Shown piece after piece: positions 1 through 7,640 of a stretch of 64,000 nt of DNA (position 1 is the stretch's first letter; each line of letters opens with the position of its first letter). The notes under the pieces were generated by a model that saw nothing but the letters and a program-made list of their open reading frames with translations, did no database searches and was not told the origin of the DNA. The translations under genes were made by a program, and so were the position numbers. Origin of the DNA: VRUE01 sp963716735 (GTDB taxonomy: Bacteria > Actinomycetota > Thermoleophilia > Solirubrobacterales > 70-9); contig OY970321.1 of the NCBI GenBank assembly GCA_963716735.1, positions 2,046,001 through 2,110,000 on the forward strand, read 5' to 3'.

Positions 1-2
1 AA

Positions 3-2468
3 AACGAAGTTCCCGCCCCCGTCTACAGCCTGATTCCCCCACCGGGAGTGGCGGTCAAGCTTGGCTTCTTCGTCGTCCAGGTGCCGGTGACGATCGAGAT
101 CGGCCTCAACCAAGACCCCCCCTACAACGTCGTCGGGGCGCTGACCAACGTCTCCCAGGGGGTCGAGGTCTACGGTGGGAGCCTGGAGCTCTGGGGCGTC
201 CCAGCCGACCACGCCCACGACCACCTCCGCGGCCGCTGCCTGAGCACCAACGGCCTGGACGGGGACGGTCAGTTCAAATCGAAAGGCGGCATCTGTCCAA
301 CCAACGCCCCAGAACTCCCATTCCTCACCCTGCCAAGGTCCTGCCAGGGCCCACTGAGCACTGCCTATGAAGCCGTCTCCTGGCAAGAGCCATTTGCTCC
401 CCCCTTCAAAGGCTCGGTGATAACTCACGACAACGCAGAACCGCCCAACCCACAGGGGATGACCGGCTGCTCCAAAGTCGGCTTCTCCCCGACGATCGAC
501 TCCAAGGCGACCACGACTCAAGCAGAGACGGGAACCGGCCTGGACTTCGTCGTCGACATCCACGACGAAGGCCTGACCAGCCCCACGGGTCTGGCCCAAT
601 CCGACATCAAAGACGCCAAGATCACCCTGCCCCAGGGAATGACGATCAACCCCTCGGTGGGAGAAGGGCTTGCAGTCTGCGCCCCTGCCGACCTGAAAAG
701 AGAGACGCTCCACTCAGCACCGGGAGAAGGCTGTCCAAACGCATCGAAGCTGGGAACGCTTCACGCCGAGACCCCGCTGGTCGACGAAGCGATCGACGGC
801 GACGTTTTCTTGGCCCAGCAAGACGACCCGACCACCACCCAACCAGGAGCCGAGAACCCCTTCGACAGCCTGATAGCCCTCTACATGGTGATCAAGAACA
901 CCAAGCTGGGAGTGATCGTCAAAGAGCCGCTGAAGATCGAACCCGATCCGAAGACCGGGCAGCTGGTGACGACGCTCGAAGACAACGCCCAGGTCCCGAT
1001 CAGCCACTTCGTCTTCCATTTCAAAGAAGGCGCGCGCTCGCCACTGGTGACCCCTTCGACCTGCGGGACCTATGAGACCAAGGCGGAGTTCACCCCCTGG
1101 GCAAACCCAGATCAGGTCCTGACCACGACCTCTTCATTCAAGGTCACCTCGGGAGTCGGAGGAGGGCCCTGCCCACCGGGAGGAGTGCCCCCGTTCCATC
1201 CCGAGTTCCAGGCCGGTGCGGTCAACAACAACGCCGGTGCCTTCAGCCCCTTCAACATGCGCCTGATCCGCTCTGACGGAGAACAGGACATGACCAAGTT
1301 CTCCTCGATCCTGCCCCCGGGCGAGCTCGGATCGCTCTCGGGTGTCGACAAATGCCCAGACTCGGCGATCGCGATCGCCAAGGCGAAGACCGGTAGGCAG
1401 GAGAAGGCTTCTCCGAGCTGTCCCGCCAACTCCCTGATCGGCCACACCTTGGCCGGAGCGGGAGTCGGCGGAGCGCTCACCTACGTCGGAGGCCAGATCT
1501 ACCTGGGAGGTCCCTACCACGGCGATCCCTTGAGCGTGATCTCGATAACCCCGGCTGTCGCGGGACCCTTCGACGCGGGAACCGTCGTCGTGCAATTGGC
1601 ACTGACCCTGAACCCGAGGACCGCCGAAGTAGAAGTAGACGGCGCCAACTCGGACCCGATCCCCCACATCATCAAGGGGATAGTTCTGAAGGTCAGGGAC
1701 CTGCGCGTCTACGTAGATCGGCCCAACTTCACCCTCAACCCGACCTCATGCGACGAGTCGAGCGCCAAAGCGACCCTCTTCGGCTCAAACGTCGACGTCT
1801 TCAACCCAGCTGACGACGTCCCCGCGGCCCTTGCAAGTCGCTACCAGGCGGCAAACTGCCTGAACCTCGGCTTCAAGCCGTCTTTGGCCCTGAGCCTCAA
1901 AGGCGGCACCAAGCGAGGCGGGCATCCAGGACTGATCGCCACCTACAAGCCGAGAAAAGACGATGCAAACGTCAAAGGCCTCGTCGTCCGCCTGCCACGT
2001 TCTGCTTTCTTGGATCAGGCCCACATCAGGACGATCTGCACCAGGATCCAGTTCGCAGCAGACGCTTGTCCCGCTGGAGCCCAGTACGGCTTCATCAAAG
2101 CCTTCACCCCGCTGCTCGACACCCCACTGGAAGGACCGGTCTGGCTGCGCTCCTCGAGTCACAAGCTGCCCGACCTCGTCTTCGACCTGCACGGCCTCGT
2201 CGACATCGAGGTCGCGACCCGGATCGACTCGGCCAAGGGAGGTATTCGAGCCAGCCTCGAAAACCTCCCCGACGCCCCGCTCTCCAAAGTCATCTTGCGG
2301 ATGCAAGGTGGCAAAAAGGGCCTGATCGTCAACAGCCGCAACCTCTGCGGGGCCACTTCAAAGGCCAACGTGGAATACACCGGGCAGAACGGCAAGGAAG
2401 CGAAGGCCAATCCGGTGATGAAGGCCGATTGCGGTGGTGGGCGCAAGCACAAGCGTCATTCCAAGTAG
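3..2468 (+). CDS. large secreted/surface protein, 5'-truncated by window edge
   Basis: The reading frame is open from the first bases of the window and the GTG at 48 is probably internal, because in-frame codons upstream already read as a proline-rich stretch continuous with it. About 820 residues are visible. There is no enzyme motif. The protein is rich in Pro, Gly, Thr and paired Cys, with several conserved-looking blocks of beta-strand character, and ends in a basic tail (GGRKHKRHSK). Large repetitive exported proteins of this look are common in Solirubrobacterales; that is a family impression, not a domain match. Signal peptide and N-terminus lie outside the window. Codon use resembles the surroundings. 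Function unknown; a cell-surface or extracellular structural role is inferred. Confidence 0.7.
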   Translation, partial: NEVPAPVYSLIPPPGVAVKLGFFVVQVPVTIEIGLNQDPPYNVVGALTNVSQGVEVYGGSLELWGVPADHAHDHLRGRCLSTNGLDGDGQFKSKGGICPTNAPELPFLTLPRSCQGPLSTAYEAVSWQEPFAPPFKGSVITHDNAEPPNPQGMTGCSKVGFSPTIDSKATTTQAETGTGLDFVVDIHDEGLTSPTGLAQSDIKDAKITLPQGMTINPSVGEGLAVCAPADLKRETLHSAPGEGCPNASKLGTLHAETPLVDEAIDGDVFLAQQDDPTTTQPGAENPFDSLIALYMVIKNTKLGVIVKEPLKIEPDPKTGQLVTTLEDNAQVPISHFVFHFKEGARSPLVTPSTCGTYETKAEFTPWANPDQVLTTTSSFKVTSGVGGGPCPPGGVPPFHPEFQAGAVNNNAGAFSPFNMRLIRSDGEQDMTKFSSILPPGELGSLSGVDKCPDSAIAIAKAKTGRQEKASPSCPANSLIGHTLAGAGVGGALTYVGGQIYLGGPYHGDPLSVISITPAVAGPFDAGTVVVQLALTLNPRTAEVEVDGANSDPIPHIIKGIVLKVRDLRVYVDRPNFTLNPTSCDESSAKATLFGSNVDVFNPADDVPAALASRYQAANCLNLGFKPSLALSLKGGTKRGGHPGLIATYKPRKDDANVKGLVVRLPRSAFLDQAHIRTICTRIQFAADACPAGAQYGFIKAFTPLLDTPLEGPVWLRSSSHKLPDLVFDLHGLVDIEVATRIDSAKGGIRASLENLPDAPLSKVILRMQGGKKGLIVNSRNLCGATSKANVEYTGQNGKEAKANPVMKADCGGGRKHKRHSK

Positions 2469-2484
2469 TCCGAGCTGCGCGTCA

Positions 2485-3108
2485 GTGGCAGGCGAGGGAG
2501 TCCCTCCCCCGCTCTCCGCCTTCCGGCTGCCGCGCGGGAGGCACGGCATCCCCCCCGAGCAGGTGGTGGACAGCCAGCGCTGGCGGTTGCTGGGTGCGGC
2601 GTCGGAGGTGCTGGTCGAGCGGGGGTACGCACGGACCAGGGTCGCGGACATAGCCGCCCGGGCAGGCGTCTCGCGCGGCACCTTCTACGAGCTGTTCGAG
2701 GGCCTCCCCGCGTGCCTGCTCGCCGCCTACGAGATGGCCGCCGACTGCGTCTGCGACCTTGCTGCCTCGGCTTGCGGGGGAGAGGGCGATTGGGAGGCGG
2801 GCCTGCGGACGGCGCTCGAGGAGATCCTGCGGTTCCTCGCCGAGGAGCCTGCCCTGGCCAACCTGCTCGGCGCCGAAGTCGCAGCCGGCGTGCCCGCGAT
2901 CGCCGCTGCCCGCGAGCGCTTCATTGCCAGGCTGACTCAGACGGGAGCGAGCAAGTATGCCCTCGAAGGCGCGATCGAGCTCGTCTCCGGTCGGGTCGCG
3001 GCCGGAGAGGCGGAGGGTCTGCCGGAGCTCGCCCCCCAGCTCGCCGAGCTGATGGGGCGACCGTCCTTTACAGATAGTCCTCGATCCAGACGCGGTAGCG
3101 CCCGATGA
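2485..3108 (+). CDS. TetR/AcrR-family transcriptional regulator (1 of 5)
   Basis: About 207 residues from the GTG at 2485; earlier in-frame starts would run back into the surface protein gene. An N-terminal arm LPRGRHGIPPEQVV precedes a typical TetR DNA-binding domain (ARTRVADIAARAGVSRGTFY then E-L-F-E). The rest is a helical ligand-binding domain with the common FLAEEPALANLL pattern. The same arm-plus-HTH design recurs in the regulators at 5017 and 7633, so they are probably paralogues. Its last 41 bases overlap the convergent HEPN gene. Ligand and targets are unknown, and no obvious effector gene lies next to it. Confidence 0.85.
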   Translation: MAGEGVPPPLSAFRLPRGRHGIPPEQVVDSQRWRLLGAASEVLVERGYARTRVADIAARAGVSRGTFYELFEGLPACLLAAYEMAADCVCDLAASACGGEGDWEAGLRTALEEILRFLAEEPALANLLGAEVAAGVPAIAAARERFIARLTQTGASKYALEGAIELVSGRVAAGEAEGLPELAPQLAELMGRPSFTDSPRSRRGSAR

Positions 3109-3583
3109 ATTCGCGCGAGCTCTCACGCACCAGCTCGGCCGCCCGGTGTGCGTTGCCGGCGGGGACCTCGACGTAGCTGTGCTCGATCATCGTGCGGGCT
3201 TTCTGGGCTCGGATCAGGCGACGGCATAGCCCGGCTCCGATCGCTCCCGTGTCTTTGAGCGCCTTGAACGCCCGCGGCGCCATCGCATCGTGATCTGCCT
3301 CGGAGAGGTCGAGGCCCGCCAGCTTTACGCTCATGATCGATAGGTCCGCGACGTAGTTCTGCACGCGCCCGAGTGCCCGCTCGACGGCCTGAACGCGGTT
3401 GTAGGCGTCCATGTCGGTCTCCGTGTCGTACGCCTGCTTGAAGCGGGAGAGCTCAAAGCCATCGCCAAAAGCAGACATCGCCGTCTCGAGGGCCGCATGC
3501 TGGCGGGGAAAGTCCGCGAGAAGATCGACGATCTCGTGGCGCCATCTCTGTAGATCCGCTTTGCGGGGCGGCGGGGCGGTCAA
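3068..3583 (-). CDS. HEPN-domain protein, probable RNase toxin of a HEPN/MNT pair
   Basis: 171 residues, all-helical in appearance. Near the C-terminus, R-T-M-I-E-H followed by SYVEV matches the Rx4-6H catalytic signature of HEPN ribonucleases. Its ATG overlaps the stop codon of the upstream nucleotidyltransferase gene by 4 bases (3580-3583), so the two are translated together. In characterised HEPN/MNT systems the HEPN protein cleaves RNA and the MNT partner neutralises it by adding nucleotides near the catalytic motif. That role is inferred here from gene order and motif. The 3' end overlaps the convergent TetR gene. Confidence 0.75.
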   Translation of the reverse strand: MTAPPPRKADLQRWRHEIVDLLADFPRQHAALETAMSAFGDGFELSRFKQAYDTETDMDAYNRVQAVERALGRVQNYVADLSIMSVKLAGLDLSEADHDAMAPRAFKALKDTGAIGAGLCRRLIRAQKARTMIEHSYVEVPAGNAHRAAELVRESSREFIGRYRVWIEDYL

Positions 3584-4131
3584 GCCGCCAACATCCGATC
3601 GATTCCCTCTAGGGCAGCATCGCGGCGACGCCTGTCGCTTTGTCTGGCACTGCGCCGCAACGCTCCCTCCCTTTTGCGCAGCGTGGCCCAGCGGGCGTCG
3701 CGATCCACCAGCGCCCTGCCCTCGACGATGGCGTTCGCCAGCAGCCCCGAGTTGGCTTCAGCGCTCGAGAGGGGCATGACCTCGACATGGCGGCCGACCA
3801 GCCCTTCCAGCTTCGTGCTCAGGTCAGCGATGCGCTCCATGCTGTCGTCTCGCAGCTCAACCAGCAGGTCGACGTCGCTGCTTGCCTTGTCCTCGCCACG
3901 GGCGGTCGAGCCGAAGAGCACGGCGAGGCGAACGTTCCCCTCGGTACGCAGCGCCATGCGAAGGGACGACAGGAGTGCCCAGGCGTGGCGGACATAAAGT
4001 TTCTCTCCGACCGGCATCTCCAGCCGGCGAGGCGACGGCCGGCTCGCTCGCAGCAGCCCTTCGTTCACCGCCCGCCGCAGCGTCCGCTCGTTTACACCCA
4101 GCTGCTCGGCCAGTAGACCTAGCTCAGTCAT
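3580..4131 (-). CDS. MNT-type nucleotidyltransferase with N-terminal helix-turn-helix, probable antitoxin
   Basis: 183 residues. Residues 1-45 form a small HTH (LGLLAEQLGVNERTLRRAVNEG). A Pol-beta-superfamily nucleotidyltransferase core follows, with the signature LFGSTARGEDKASSDVDLLV, i.e. GS(x)nG and the paired Asp of DxD. A basic C-terminal tail ends the protein. The HTH suggests it also binds its own promoter, where two TGTCCA copies lie 21 bp apart upstream of the start. First gene of a two-gene operon with the HEPN protein. Antitoxin function is inferred from the known HEPN/MNT arrangement. Confidence 0.8.
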   Translation of the reverse strand: MTELGLLAEQLGVNERTLRRAVNEGLLRASRPSPRRLEMPVGEKLYVRHAWALLSSLRMALRTEGNVRLAVLFGSTARGEDKASSDVDLLVELRDDSMERIADLSTKLEGLVGRHVEVMPLSSAEANSGLLANAIVEGRALVDRDARWATLRKREGALRRSARQSDRRRRDAALEGIDRMLAA

Positions 4132-4166
4132 GTGTCCATTATAGCCCGCCGTATGTCCAATCGAAG
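4132..4166 (-). promoter_or_regulatory. probable leaderless promoter and operator of the HEPN/MNT operon
   Basis: On the minus strand a perfect TATAAT (4143-4138) ends six bases before the ATG at 4131, so transcription would start at or next to the start codon. A weak -35 (TTCGAT, 4165-4160) lies 16 bases upstream. Two direct copies of TGTCCA, about two helical turns apart, flank the -10 and could be the binding sites of the HTH antitoxin. Confidence 0.5.
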
Positions 4167-4200
4167 GGACGCAGCTACGCCGGATCGTGACCCGCCCAGC

Positions 4201-4905
4201 TCATCCGCCGCGGGTCGGGACCTCGGAGGCGGCGGCACGGCGGGCCTGCCACGTAGCGAGTGGCGCGGCCGTCATCTCTTCCCATGCGGCGCTCTCGCCG
4301 AGGTACTGCATGACGACGAAGTGGAGTAGGCCGGCGAGCATCTCCGGGGCGTGCTCCGCGTCGCCGTCGAGCAGTTTCGCCGCCAAAAGCGTGTCGATCG
4401 CCCCTACAATGAAGTCCGACGTAATAGGAGGTGGAGCTTGGCGAGAGGGAATCTCGCGGCGCGCGCTGTCCAGTGCGCGGGAGAGGCGCTCCATCAAATC
4501 GCGCCGCTGGGCGAGCGACCGCTCGCCGGCCGCGTGCACCTCGACCACCAGCGCCTTGGCGATCGCCGGCTGGTTGGCGCAGAACTCGAGCAGCTCGGCC
4601 AGCGCCGCGCGCAGGCCCTCGCGCCAGGATGGCTGGCGCTTGGCGGCGCCGACCATGCGCCGGTAGACCCACTCGCCGGCGTCGCCGTAGGCCTGGGCGA
4701 AGCAGTCCTCGCGGTCGGTGAAGTGCTTGTAGAAGGTCGCGCGGCTGGTCTGCGCCCGTTCGATCACGTGCCGGACGGCCACCTGCTCGAAGCCCAGCTC
4801 GCCGCTGGTGACGAGCATCGCGTTGAGGATCCGCTCGCGGGGGGGCCGGCGCCCACGCTGGCCCGGAAAGGCGATGACCAAGCCGCTGTTGATGTCCGAA
4901 AACAT
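4201..4905 (-). CDS. TetR/AcrR-family transcriptional regulator (2 of 5)
   Basis: 234 residues. The HTH region reads VAVRHVIERAQTSRATFYKHFTDREDCF, the standard TetR recognition helix followed by the YxHF-K/R-E-C motif. The C-terminal helical domain contains LLEFCANQPAIAKAL. It lacks the LPxGRH arm seen in the regulators at 2485, 5017 and 7633. It is divergent from the regulator at 5017 across a relatively AT-rich spacer that could hold operators for both. Ligand unknown. Confidence 0.85.
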   Translation of the reverse strand: MFSDINSGLVIAFPGQRGRRPPRERILNAMLVTSGELGFEQVAVRHVIERAQTSRATFYKHFTDREDCFAQAYGDAGEWVYRRMVGAAKRQPSWREGLRAALAELLEFCANQPAIAKALVVEVHAAGERSLAQRRDLMERLSRALDSARREIPSRQAPPPITSDFIVGAIDTLLAAKLLDGDAEHAPEMLAGLLHFVVMQYLGESAAWEEMTAAPLATWQARRAAASEVPTRGG

Positions 4906-5016
4906 AAGCCTTTTGTCTAGGTATAGCAGCTTTTAGAAACGAGGTTGGCTAGAACGCCATGTTTTCTGTAGAAAAGGAAAGTAGACATCAGATATATGTT
5001 TTGGTACCGTCTTGGA
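4906..5016. promoter_or_regulatory. divergent control region between two TetR genes
   Basis: This 111-bp spacer is clearly richer in A+T than its surroundings. It contains a short inverted repeat TTTTCT-GT-AGAAAA (4962-4975) and related T-rich/A-rich elements at 4911-4916 and 4930-4937. It must hold the promoters of both flanking regulators and plausibly their auto-operators. No single promoter pair can be assigned with confidence. Confidence 0.4.
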
Positions 5017-5703
5017 ATGGCCGACTCGCGGTCGCTCTCGGAACGTCTCTCGAAACTGCCTCCGGGCCGGCATCTGATTCCGCGCGACTTCGTCTCCCAG
5101 AACCAGCGCGAGCGGATGCTGCTTGCGACTGCCGAGCTGGTGGCCGAGCGCGGCTACCAGAAGACGACGATCGAGCTGATCGCGAAAACCGCGAAGGTGG
5201 CCCTCGTCACCTTCTACGAGCATTTCGCCAACAAGGAAGAGTGCTTTCTCGCCTCCTTCGACGAGAGCGTCGCCGCGGCCGCCGAGGTCTTCGCCGAGCT
5301 GGTCGATGCCGAGCAGCCCTGGGCCGACCAGATCTCGACCGGCCTCGAGGTCTTCCTCGAGATGGTCGTGGCGGAGGAACCGCGGGCCAAGCTCTGCATC
5401 GTCGAGAGCCAGGCCGCCGGCGGGACGGCACTGGCCCGCTACCAGTCGATGCTGGAGAGCGTCGCGCCGAAGCTCAGCGAGGGGCGGGAGCTCAACCCGC
5501 GGGCGACCAGGCTGCCGGATGGCCTCGAGGTGGCGATCGCGGGAGGGCTGATGTGGTTGGTGCACCAGCGCCTCATCGCCGGCCGGGTCGACGATCTCAA
5601 GGAGCTGTTGCCCGAGATGCTGCAAGTGACTTTGACGCCTTATGTGGGCGAGGTCGAGGCGGCACGCGCCGCGGAGGCGGCCCAGGCTCGAGTGGCGGCA
5701 TAG
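5017..5703 (+). CDS. TetR/AcrR-family transcriptional regulator (3 of 5)
   Basis: 228 residues from the ATG at 5017, chosen over the in-frame ATG at 4996 because MADSRSLSERLSKLPPGRH fits its paralogues. The arm LPPGRHLIPRDFVSQNQRER precedes the HTH (TTIELIAKTAKVALVTFYEHF) and NKEECFLASFD. The C-terminal helical domain is close to that of the regulator at 7633 (shared pattern ending LLP-(D/E)-(L/M)-(V/L)-(Q/E)-L-T-L-(T/A)-PYVG). The match between the two is strong enough to call them paralogues. Target unknown. Confidence 0.87.
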   Translation: MADSRSLSERLSKLPPGRHLIPRDFVSQNQRERMLLATAELVAERGYQKTTIELIAKTAKVALVTFYEHFANKEECFLASFDESVAAAAEVFAELVDAEQPWADQISTGLEVFLEMVVAEEPRAKLCIVESQAAGGTALARYQSMLESVAPKLSEGRELNPRATRLPDGLEVAIAGGLMWLVHQRLIAGRVDDLKELLPEMLQVTLTPYVGEVEAARAAEAAQARVAA

Positions 5704-5752
5704 TGCTCGCCCGCCGAGCAACGCCAAGCGCAGGGAGCAGGGCCGGGATGAT

Positions 5753-6373
5753 GTGAGCGGTCCGCGCAGAGGACGCGATCCCGCACGGGAGAGGATCGCC
5801 TCCGCGATGATCGAGGCCGTCGCGGATCGTGGCTTCGCGGCGGTCGATACAGCGATGGTCTGCGAGGAGGCTGAGGTGAGCCACGCCCACTTCAACCGCT
5901 GCTTTGCCGACCTCGAGGACTGCTTCCTCGCCCTCCACGACGAGGCGATGGAGGAGCTCTGCAAGCGGGTCGACGACGCCTGCGAGGGTCGCAGAAACTG
6001 GCACGACCGGATCTGGGCCGCCGGCGTCGCGGCGATGCGTTTCCTGCAGGAGGATTCCGCCCGGGCCCGTTTCCTCGTCGTCTCGGTAAACGGCGTCGGC
6101 GGTGGCGCCCAGTCGCGCCGCGACAGGATCGTCCGCCGGATCGCCGACTTCCTCGACGGCGGTCGCGGCGAGGTCGACGGCAGGCGGCCGATGTCCCGCT
6201 GCACGGCCGAAATCGCCGCCGGCGCCGTCTACGGCACGATCCTGACCAAGATCGAATCCGGCTCGATCGAACGCGGCGAGGAGTTCCTCCCCGAGCTGAT
6301 CTACCTGGCGACGATGCCCTACCTCGGTGCCCGCGCCGCCGAGGACGAGCTGCTGGTCCAGCCGCTGCGCTAG
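5753..6373 (+). CDS. TetR/AcrR-family transcriptional regulator (4 of 5), stop codon inside IS target duplication
   Basis: About 206 residues from the GTG at 5753, preceded by GGGAGCAGG; the longer in-frame ORF overlaps the upstream gene and has an implausible Arg-rich start. DPARERIASAMIEAVADRGF leads into an HTH with an unusual recognition segment, AEVSHAHFNRCF, instead of the usual S-xx-TFYxHF, then EDCFLALHDEAM. The C-terminal half has the pattern EEFLPELIYLATMPYLG shared with its neighbours. The stop TAG sits within the 6-bp target duplication of the adjacent insertion sequence, so the coding sequence is intact. Confidence 0.8.
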   Translation: MSGPRRGRDPARERIASAMIEAVADRGFAAVDTAMVCEEAEVSHAHFNRCFADLEDCFLALHDEAMEELCKRVDDACEGRRNWHDRIWAAGVAAMRFLQEDSARARFLVVSVNGVGGGAQSRRDRIVRRIADFLDGGRGEVDGRRPMSRCTAEIAAGAVYGTILTKIESGSIERGEEFLPELIYLATMPYLGARAAEDELLVQPLR

Positions 6374-6374
6374 G
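6369..6374. repeat. left copy of 6-bp target-site duplication GCTAGG
   Basis: Identical to 7429-7434 on the other side of the IS element. It contains the TAG stop codon of the TetR gene. Confidence 0.9.
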
Positions 6375-6397
6375 TGTAGTTCCTCACAACGTTGTTC
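6375..6397 (+). repeat. IS481-type left terminal inverted repeat
   Basis: Begins TGTAGTT and ends ACGTTGTTC. It pairs with 7406-7428 with about three mismatches. Confidence 0.9.
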
Positions 6398-6454
6398 ATC
6401 CGGGCCTCCTTGAAGGCTGGGGGTGCGAGCCACCCAGATCAAGGAGGACACCGG

Positions 6455-7423
6455 ATGAAGATCCACGCTAACGCTCGAACCTGCCCGAACAGCCGCAGGC
6501 TGCTGGTCAAGCGCATCGAAGAGGAGGACTGGTCGCTGATGGTGGCGGCCGAGGCCGCCGGCATCAGCGAGCGGAGCGCTCGCAAGTGGCTGGCCCGCTG
6601 GCGAGCGGAGGGAGAGGCAGGACTGCTGGATCGCAGTTCCGCACCCAAGCGGGTGCCTTCACGGCTTCCGGCCGACCGCCTTCAGGCGGTCGAGGCCCTA
6701 CGACGTCTGCGGATGACCGCTGCTGAGATCGCCGAGGTCTTGGGCATGGCGCTCTCGACCGTCTCCAGGTGGCTGGCTCGGATCGGGCTAGGCAAGCGCA
6801 GTCGCCTGGAGCCATTCGAGCCGCCCAACCGCTATGAGCGCAAGTGCCCTGGGGAGCTGATCCATGTCGACATCAAGAAGCTGGGGAGGATCAGCGCCAA
6901 AGGCGCTGGGCACCGAGTCACCGGGAATCGCAAGAGCCAGCAAAAGCGTGGGGGCAACCACGGCAAAGGGGCCACCGGCTGGGAGTTCGTCCACGTCTGC
7001 GTCGATGACGCCACCCGCCTTGCCTACGTTGAGGTCTTGGCCGACGAGAAGGGCACCACGGCGGCAGGGTTCCTGCGCCGAGCTGTCAACTGGTTCAAGG
7101 GAATGGGAGTTCAGGTCGAGCGGGTGCTCTCAGACAATGGCTCCTGTTATCGCTCCGCCGTGCACGCGCAGGCCTGCGCTGAGCTCGATATGCGCCACAT
7201 CTTCACCCGCCCCTACCGGCCTCAGACCAACGGCAAGGCCGAGCGCTTCATTCAGACGCTCACCAACCGCTGGGCCTATGGCGCCATCTATGGCTCCTCT
7301 GCTGAGCGCACCGCGGCGCTGCCCGGCTGGCTCGATCACTACAACTTCAGGAGACGACACGGCTCCCTTGGCCACAAGGCACCCGCGGCTCGGCTTACCG
7401 AGTTGGAACAACGTGCTGAGTAA
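6455..7423 (+). CDS. IS481-family transposase (DDE)
   Basis: 322 residues from the ATG at 6455, with AAGGAGG at 6441-6447 as ribosome-binding site. The N-terminal helix-turn-helix part (residues about 20-110) reads SLMVAAEAAGISERSARKWL and AAEIAEVLGMALSTVSRWL. An rve-type integrase core follows with the DDE residues in LIHVDIKKLG, VLSDNGSCYR and QTNGKAERFIQTL. The C-terminus has the usual YNFRRRHGSLGHKAP. Full length for the family, with no frameshift. It catalyses cut-and-paste or copy-out movement of the surrounding element. Confidence 0.95.
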   Translation: MKIHANARTCPNSRRLLVKRIEEEDWSLMVAAEAAGISERSARKWLARWRAEGEAGLLDRSSAPKRVPSRLPADRLQAVEALRRLRMTAAEIAEVLGMALSTVSRWLARIGLGKRSRLEPFEPPNRYERKCPGELIHVDIKKLGRISAKGAGHRVTGNRKSQQKRGGNHGKGATGWEFVHVCVDDATRLAYVEVLADEKGTTAAGFLRRAVNWFKGMGVQVERVLSDNGSCYRSAVHAQACAELDMRHIFTRPYRPQTNGKAERFIQTLTNRWAYGAIYGSSAERTAALPGWLDHYNFRRRHGSLGHKAPAARLTELEQRAE

Positions 7424-7428
7424 CTACA
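7406..7428 (-). repeat. IS481-type right terminal inverted repeat
   Basis: The reverse complement begins TGTAGTTACTCA and ends ACGTTGTTC, matching the left end. It includes the transposase stop codon. Confidence 0.9.
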
Positions 7429-7434
7429 GCTAGG
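7429..7434. repeat. right copy of 6-bp target-site duplication GCTAGG
   Basis: Identical to 6369-6374. Removing the element plus one copy restores a continuous sequence in which the TetR gene ends at the same TAG. Confidence 0.9.
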
Positions 7435-7480
7435 CGCGCCGTCGCCGCCCGGCTCTGGGGTATCGTCGGTCCGTGGCTAA

Positions 7481-7640
7481 GAGCTCATCCAAAAACCCCC
7501 GCGCACGCCTGGCGGCGGCGGACACTGCGCGGTGCGGCGTCCTCGGTCGGCCAAATAGCGCTGCTATTCGGCCTCCCTGCGTCCTTGCCCCGCTTGGTCC
7601 GGCGCTCGCCAGCCGCACACGCTGGTTTTCAGATGAGCTC
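7481..7640. repeat. 160-bp imperfect palindrome reaching into a TetR start codon
   Basis: The outer ends GAGCTCATC (7481-7489) and GATGAGCTC (7632-7640) are perfect inverted copies. The next bases (AAAACC and GGTTTT) also pair. The exact centre is a tight hairpin GGCCAAATAGC-GCT-GCTATTCGGCC (7549-7573). In between, the two halves align with many matches but drift. The right end contains the ATG (7633) of the regulator. It resembles a decayed palindromic or miniature element; no family is recognised. Confidence 0.6.

Larger units (their letters stand above)
6375..7428 (+). mobile_element. complete IS481-family insertion sequence, 1054 bp
   Basis: Imperfect terminal inverted repeats of about 23 bp with roughly 20 matches bound the element. 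The left end begins TGTAGTT and the right end finishes AACTACA. It is flanked by a perfect 6-bp direct repeat GCTAGG (6369-6374 and 7429-7434), the target-site duplication. It carries one intact transposase gene, whose TAA stop lies in the right inverted repeat. Intact ends, duplication and transposase suggest a recent and possibly still mobile copy. Confidence 0.93.

Noticed and set aside
48..50. GTG at 48 as the true start of the first gene
   Set aside because: The same frame is open upstream to the window edge with protein-like codons.
4155..4160. TTGGAC on the minus strand as -35 of the MNT promoter
   Set aside because: Only 11 bases from the -10, too close; the weaker TTCGAT at 4165 fits the spacing.
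5775..5797. GCGATCC/GGATCGC inverted repeat in the TetR gene at 5753
   Set aside because: Short arms that fall on ordinary conserved HTH-lead codons; not distinct from background.
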